From positions 1-64,000 of the forward strand of contig JAUSAZ010000001.1 in the NCBI GenBank assembly GCA_030652255.1: 64,000 bases of DNA. The letters run 5' to 3'. The translations under genes were made by a program, and so were the position numbers. Shown piece after piece: positions 60,168-64,000 of this stretch. How positions within the stretch are numbered: position 1 is the stretch's first letter; every line of letters begins with the position of its first letter. The DNA comes from Myxococcales bacterium. Lineage in GTDB: Bacteria; Myxococcota_A; Polyangia; Polyangiales; Ga0077539. The notes beneath the pieces were generated by a model that was not told where the DNA came from, ran no database searches, and saw only the letters and a list, made by a program, of their open reading frames with translations.

Positions 60168-61898
60168 ATGTCACCAGCGCCGGGTATCAAGCCAGCTTCC
60201 AGCACGAGTTCGAGCTCCCACCTCCGGGTCGCGCCGACGTCGCGTCGCGTCGCGAACATCATCGTCGACACGCTGCGCGAGCTCGGGGTCACCAACTACT
60301 TCGGCATCCCGGGCGGGGCGATCTCGCCCATCTACGACGCCCTCATGGACACGCCGGGCGTCCGGGTGCTGCACAACCGCCACGAGACGGGCGCCCTCTT
60401 CATGGCCGCGGGGTGCTCGCTGCTGGGCAAGACCCCCTGCGTGCTGGTCACCTCGGGACCGGGGCTCACCAACGCCATCACCGGCCTCGCGTCGGCCTTC
60501 GCCGACAGCGTGCCGCTCGTGGTCATCGGCGGCGAGGTGGCCCGGAAGAACTTCGGGCGCGGCGCGCTCCAGGAGGGCTCGAAGTACGAGCTCGACCTGC
60601 AGGCCATGGTGCGCTCGGTCACCAAGTACTCGGCCACCATCATGAACCCCCGGAGCGCGGCGGCGGTCGTGCGGCGCGCGGTGGGCACTGCGCTCTCGGG
60701 CCGCCGGGGGCCGGTGTTCCTGTCGCTGCCCATCGACGTGGCGAGCGAGAGCGTGGTGCCCTCGGTGAGCTCGTCGCAGGTCTCGACCAGCTTCGTGCTC
60801 GACGAGCAGCTCGTCGAGCGCGCGGCCAAGGCCCTGATGACCGCCCGCAAGGGGCTCATCCTGGTGGGCTCCGGCGCCCGCCACCCGATGGCCGTCACGC
60901 AGGTGCGCATCCTGGCCGAGATGCTCCAGATGCCCGTGGCCACGACGCCGAAGGGCAAGGGGCTCTTCCCCGAGCGCAACCAGCTCTCCCTCGGGGTCTT
61001 CGGCTACGGCGGCCACCTCTCGGCCAACAGCTACATCCAGGCCGCGCCGGACGTCATCCTCGCCATCGGGTGCGGCCTCGGCGAGACCGCCACCAACAGC
61101 TGGAACCCCACCCTCCAGCCCACCGGGACCTTCATCCAGATCGACATCGACGGCTCGCAGATCGGCAAGAACTACCACGTCGACCTCGGGCTCGTCGGCG
61201 CCGCCCACCAGGTGCTCCCGAGCATCATCTCGCGGCTGCGCTCGCGCCCGATGGGCCCCACCGGGTCGCGCATCGTCTACCACGCGCCCGAAGACGCGCT
61301 CGAAGAGCGCCCGGTGTTGCACCCCGCCCGGGTGATGTCCCTGCTCCAGCAGTGCTTCCCCACGGACACGATCTTCACGTCGGACATCGGCGAGCACCTG
61401 ATGTTCGCGCTGCACTACCTCAAGGTCGACATGCCCGACGGCTTCCTCGCGGGCATCGGCCTCGGGTCCATGGGCTCGGGCATCGGCATGGCGGTGGGCG
61501 CGAAGTACGCGTCGCCGGAGCGCCCGGTGGTGTCCATCTGCGGCGACTACGGGTTCCAGATGTTCGGCATGGAGCTCAACACCTGCGTCCAGTACAACAT
61601 CGGCGTCGTGTTCGCGGTGCTCAACGACGGGCGCATGCGCATGGTCGAGGCGGGCTTCGAGCGCGTGTACGGGCGGCACCTGTCGGTCGACGGCCCGGCG
61701 GTGGACTTCGCCGCGCTGGCGAGCGCCCACGGCGCCGTCGGGGTGGTCATCCGCACCGCCGAAGACTTCGCGAAGCTCGGGCCCGAGGTGTTCCAGGGCG
61801 TCAAGCCGGTGGTGCTCGACATCCGCACCGACCCGGGGGTGATGTTCGCCAACGACGGGCGCAACCAGCAGCTCAGCAACTTCACCGGCAAGGGCTGA
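60168..61898 (+). CDS. Acetolactate-synthase-like thiamine-diphosphate enzyme (576 aa)
   Basis: Three-domain ThDP enzyme. The activating Glu is in NRHETGALFMAAG (Glu73), and GGAISPIYDAL lies before it. The middle domain contains LILVGSGARHPMAV and TTPKGKGLFPE. The Mg-ThDP site is ICGDYGFQMFGMEL (Asp460) with the paired LNDGRM. Members condense or decarboxylate 2-oxo acids; acetolactate synthase, oxalyl-CoA decarboxylase and sulfoacetaldehyde-type enzymes share this frame, and the motifs do not settle which. No small ilvN-like subunit is nearby, arguing against a biosynthetic IlvBN pair. Start ATG 60168. Followed after 57 bp by a sensor kinase that may regulate or use its product. Confidence 0.75.
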   Translation: MSPAPGIKPASSTSSSSHLRVAPTSRRVANIIVDTLRELGVTNYFGIPGGAISPIYDALMDTPGVRVLHNRHETGALFMAAGCSLLGKTPCVLVTSGPGLTNAITGLASAFADSVPLVVIGGEVARKNFGRGALQEGSKYELDLQAMVRSVTKYSATIMNPRSAAAVVRRAVGTALSGRRGPVFLSLPIDVASESVVPSVSSSQVSTSFVLDEQLVERAAKALMTARKGLILVGSGARHPMAVTQVRILAEMLQMPVATTPKGKGLFPERNQLSLGVFGYGGHLSANSYIQAAPDVILAIGCGLGETATNSWNPTLQPTGTFIQIDIDGSQIGKNYHVDLGLVGAAHQVLPSIISRLRSRPMGPTGSRIVYHAPEDALEERPVLHPARVMSLLQQCFPTDTIFTSDIGEHLMFALHYLKVDMPDGFLAGIGLGSMGSGIGMAVGAKYASPERPVVSICGDYGFQMFGMELNTCVQYNIGVVFAVLNDGRMRMVEAGFERVYGRHLSVDGPAVDFAALASAHGAVGVVIRTAEDFAKLGPEVFQGVKPVVLDIRTDPGVMFANDGRNQQLSNFTGKG

Positions 61899-61955
61899 CG
61901 TTCCCTTGCGCGCCGCCGCCCCCATGATCCCGCACGACCCGCATCGGAGGACCAC

Positions 61956-64000
61956 ATGAAGGAAGTCTCCTGCCGGGTGTTCGAGATCTTCCTGAAGGAG
62001 CTTCAGCGCCGCAACATCGACCCCGAGGTCATCTGCCGCTCCACCGGCACCGACCCGCGCACCCTCGCCGACAAGAACGCCCGCATCGACTGGGGCGTCT
62101 TCCGCAAGGTGATGGCCAACGTGGGCCAGGTGTTCACGCGGCAGGAACTCTCCACCATCGGCCGGGCGCACGTGACCTCGCCGCTGCTCATCCCCATCTC
62201 CCTGGTGGGCCGGCTGCTCTTCAACACCCGGGAGATCTACCAGTACTGGAACAGCGCCAACGGCCCGGGGCAGCAGCTCTTCGCGTGCATCGACGGGCGC
62301 TGCCTCGTCATCGACGAGCGCCACGTGGTCGTCGAGATGGGCGTGCAGGCGGGCTACGAGCCCTGCGACGAGTTCTACTACACGACCATCGGCGGCCTCG
62401 CCTCGGTGCCCACCATCCTGGGCCTGGACTTCGCCGACGTGCGGATGGAGCGCACCCCCTTCGGCGCCCGCTATCACATCACCCTCCCCCCGGGCGGCGG
62501 CCGGCTCGCGTCGCTCCGGCGCGCGGTCACCTGGCCCTTCACGGTGCGCCGCGCGGGGCGCGAGCTGCGCGACGCCAACGAGGGGCTCATCCGGCAGTAC
62601 CGCGAGATCGTCGCGGCGCAGACCGCGCTCTCCCTCCACACCCGGCAGCTCAGCGTCGCGCACCGCATCAGCGAGGCGATGCACCGCGCCCTGGACCTCG
62701 AGCGCACCCTGGAGACCGTCGCCACGAGCCTGGAGGAGGTCGCGGGCTTCGCGCACGTCACCCTCGAGTGCGACGTGGTCGACGAGCAGGGCCCCCGCAC
62801 GATGCGCATGTCCGCCGGTGAGCGCCCCCCCGGCGAGGCCGACGTGGTGATGGAGTTCGCCCAGGCCGCGGAGGTCGCGCCCGCGCGGCTGCGGCTGTGG
62901 ATCCCCGCGGGCGCGGCGCCCAACGAGTACGAGGAGCTGGCGGAGTTTCTCCGGCCGACGATCGCGATCGCCATGGAGAACGCCCGCTCGCTGCACGCGC
63001 TCGGCACCAGCCGGCAGCTGCTCGACCAGCGGGTGAAGGAGCTCACCACCGCGTACGGGCTGGTCGAGCAGGCCGCCATCGTGAAGTCGCAGTTCGTCGC
63101 CAACATGAGCCACGAGCTGCGCACCCCGATGAACGGCGTGCTCGGGATGACCGCCCTCCTGCGCGACACCCCGCTCAGCCGCGACCAGGCGGGCTTCCTC
63201 GAGATGCTCGAGCAGTCGGGGCAGAACCTCCTGCGGGTCATCAACGACGTGCTCGACTTCTCGCGCCTCGAAGCCGGCGCCGTGCCGCTGGAGAGCGCCA
63301 GCTTCGACCTCGCGGGCACCGTCGAGGAGGTCGTGCGGGCCGCGGCCCCGGAGGCGCTCGGCAAGGGCATCGAGGTGGTGCTCGACGTGGCGCGCGACCT
63401 GCCATCGAAGCTCACCGGCGACGCCGCGCGGGTGGGCCAGCTCGCGGCGAGCCTCGTGGGCAACGCGGTGAAGTTCACCGAGCGCGGCGCGGTCGTGGTG
63501 GCGCTGTCCGCGCGCGAGCGCCGGGGGGCCACGGTGACCGTCCGCCTCGAGGTGACCGACACGGGCATCGGCGTGGCGCCCGACAAGCTGTCGACGCTCT
63601 TCGACCCCTTCACCCAGGGCGACGGCTCGCTCACCCGGCGCTTCGGGGGCACCGGGCTGGGGCTCTCCATCGCCCGCCGCCTCGCGGAGATGATGGGCAC
63701 CACGGTGCAGGTCGCCAGCGAGCAGGGCGTCGGCAGCCGCTTCTGGTGCGACCTCCAGCTCGACGGGGCGCCCGGCGCGGAGGCCGGCCCGGCGCCGACG
63801 CTCGCGGGCGCGCGGGTGCTGCTCGTCGACCCGACGCCAGTGTCGGCCCGCGTGAGCGCCGAGGCGCTGCGGGCCGCGGGGGCGACGGTCGAGGTCGCGG
63901 CGGACGGTGCCACACTGCGAGAGCCCGGCTCGCAGGGGTGGGAGCGCTTCGACGTGGTGGTGCTCCACGAGTCCGCCGGGGCGCCGGAGGCCGCCCTCCC
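61956..64000 (+). CDS. Large sensor histidine kinase, incomplete at window end
   Basis: At least 681 residues. N-terminal ~190 residues (RRNIDPEVICRSTGTDPRTL, ARIDWGVFRKVMANV) resemble the ligand-binding front of AraC-type regulators. A coiled-coil (about 195-245) and a GAF-like domain (245-350) follow, then HisKA with FVANMSHELRTPMNGVLGM (His386). The HATPase carries SLVGNAVKFTERGAV, VTDTGIGVAP and FGGTGLGLSIARRL. A receiver-like segment begins near 615 (GARVLLVDPTPVSARV) in which the acidic pair looks replaced by DP, so it may be a pseudo-receiver. No membrane helices: cytosolic. Good SD CGGAGG 6 bases before ATG 61956. Confidence 0.85.
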   Translation, partial: MKEVSCRVFEIFLKELQRRNIDPEVICRSTGTDPRTLADKNARIDWGVFRKVMANVGQVFTRQELSTIGRAHVTSPLLIPISLVGRLLFNTREIYQYWNSANGPGQQLFACIDGRCLVIDERHVVVEMGVQAGYEPCDEFYYTTIGGLASVPTILGLDFADVRMERTPFGARYHITLPPGGGRLASLRRAVTWPFTVRRAGRELRDANEGLIRQYREIVAAQTALSLHTRQLSVAHRISEAMHRALDLERTLETVATSLEEVAGFAHVTLECDVVDEQGPRTMRMSAGERPPGEADVVMEFAQAAEVAPARLRLWIPAGAAPNEYEELAEFLRPTIAIAMENARSLHALGTSRQLLDQRVKELTTAYGLVEQAAIVKSQFVANMSHELRTPMNGVLGMTALLRDTPLSRDQAGFLEMLEQSGQNLLRVINDVLDFSRLEAGAVPLESASFDLAGTVEEVVRAAAPEALGKGIEVVLDVARDLPSKLTGDAARVGQLAASLVGNAVKFTERGAVVVALSARERRGATVTVRLEVTDTGIGVAPDKLSTLFDPFTQGDGSLTRRFGGTGLGLSIARRLAEMMGTTVQVASEQGVGSRFWCDLQLDGAPGAEAGPAPTLAGARVLLVDPTPVSARVSAEALRAAGATVEVAADGATLREPGSQGWERFDVVVLHESAGAPEAAL

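Overview
High-GC (about 70%) chromosomal DNA, most like a myxobacterium of the Polyangiales/Sandaracinaceae type (Myxococcota). This is inferred from the extreme GC bias, several lipoproteins with low-complexity Val/Asp/Pro/Ala stretches just after the lipobox, golvesin-type surface modules, and abundant two-component and ECF regulation. No rRNA, intact tRNA or CRISPR array was seen.

Layout. (1) 1-1685: a 5'-truncated DUF262/DUF1524 (GmrSD-type) gene abutting what looks like an IS21-family end. (2) 1686-22320: a mobile element of about 20.6 kb. Its left part holds a decayed transposase, a complete-looking IS and an antiporter fragment. The rest is one tight operon of about 16 kb (5992-21930): a JAMM metallopeptidase, a 1244-aa toxin-like protein, a DUF6603 protein and three giant conserved proteins with no known function. 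(3) 22321-29777: a second, smaller element carrying an acyltransferase, a cytochrome P450, a compact lipoxygenase-like protein and a patatin-lipoxygenase fusion, which together look like a lipid-oxidation (oxylipin) cassette. The two elements are bounded by three direct copies of the 3' half of a tRNA-Gly(CCC) gene, at 1686, 22276 and 29734. Copies 1 and 2 share what follows the core; copies 2 and 3 share what precedes it. This is the pattern expected of two related elements inserted in tandem at one attB. No integrase is visible.

(4) 30034-48706: a transport and stress block. It contains an ATP-grasp protein, a CcmH-like protein, a sulfur-type operon (ArsR-rhodanese, MFS, cysteine synthase-like) behind a perfect palindromic operator, two ClC chloride channels, a membrane-anchored trehalose-6-phosphate synthase with a MarR regulator, an NhaP antiporter, a second MFS carrier, an ArsB/NhaD-type permease with two unknown cytosolic proteins, a CcdA-thioredoxin fusion, and a 52-aa DUF6132 protein whose leader resembles a SAM-I/IV-type riboswitch. 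(5) 48710-56475: envelope genes (L,D-transpeptidase, MltA, three lipoproteins, a ferritin-like protein) and a cluster of nested inverted repeats. (6) 56539-64000: a histidine kinase/response regulator pair, an arsM-sigma operon, an acetolactate-synthase-like enzyme, and a large sensor kinase that runs off the end.

Best candidates for undescribed biology are the six-gene operon at 5992-21930 and the tandem, integrase-less tRNA-Gly elements that carry it together with the lipid-oxidation cassette. All assignments come from reading the sequence; no database search was run.
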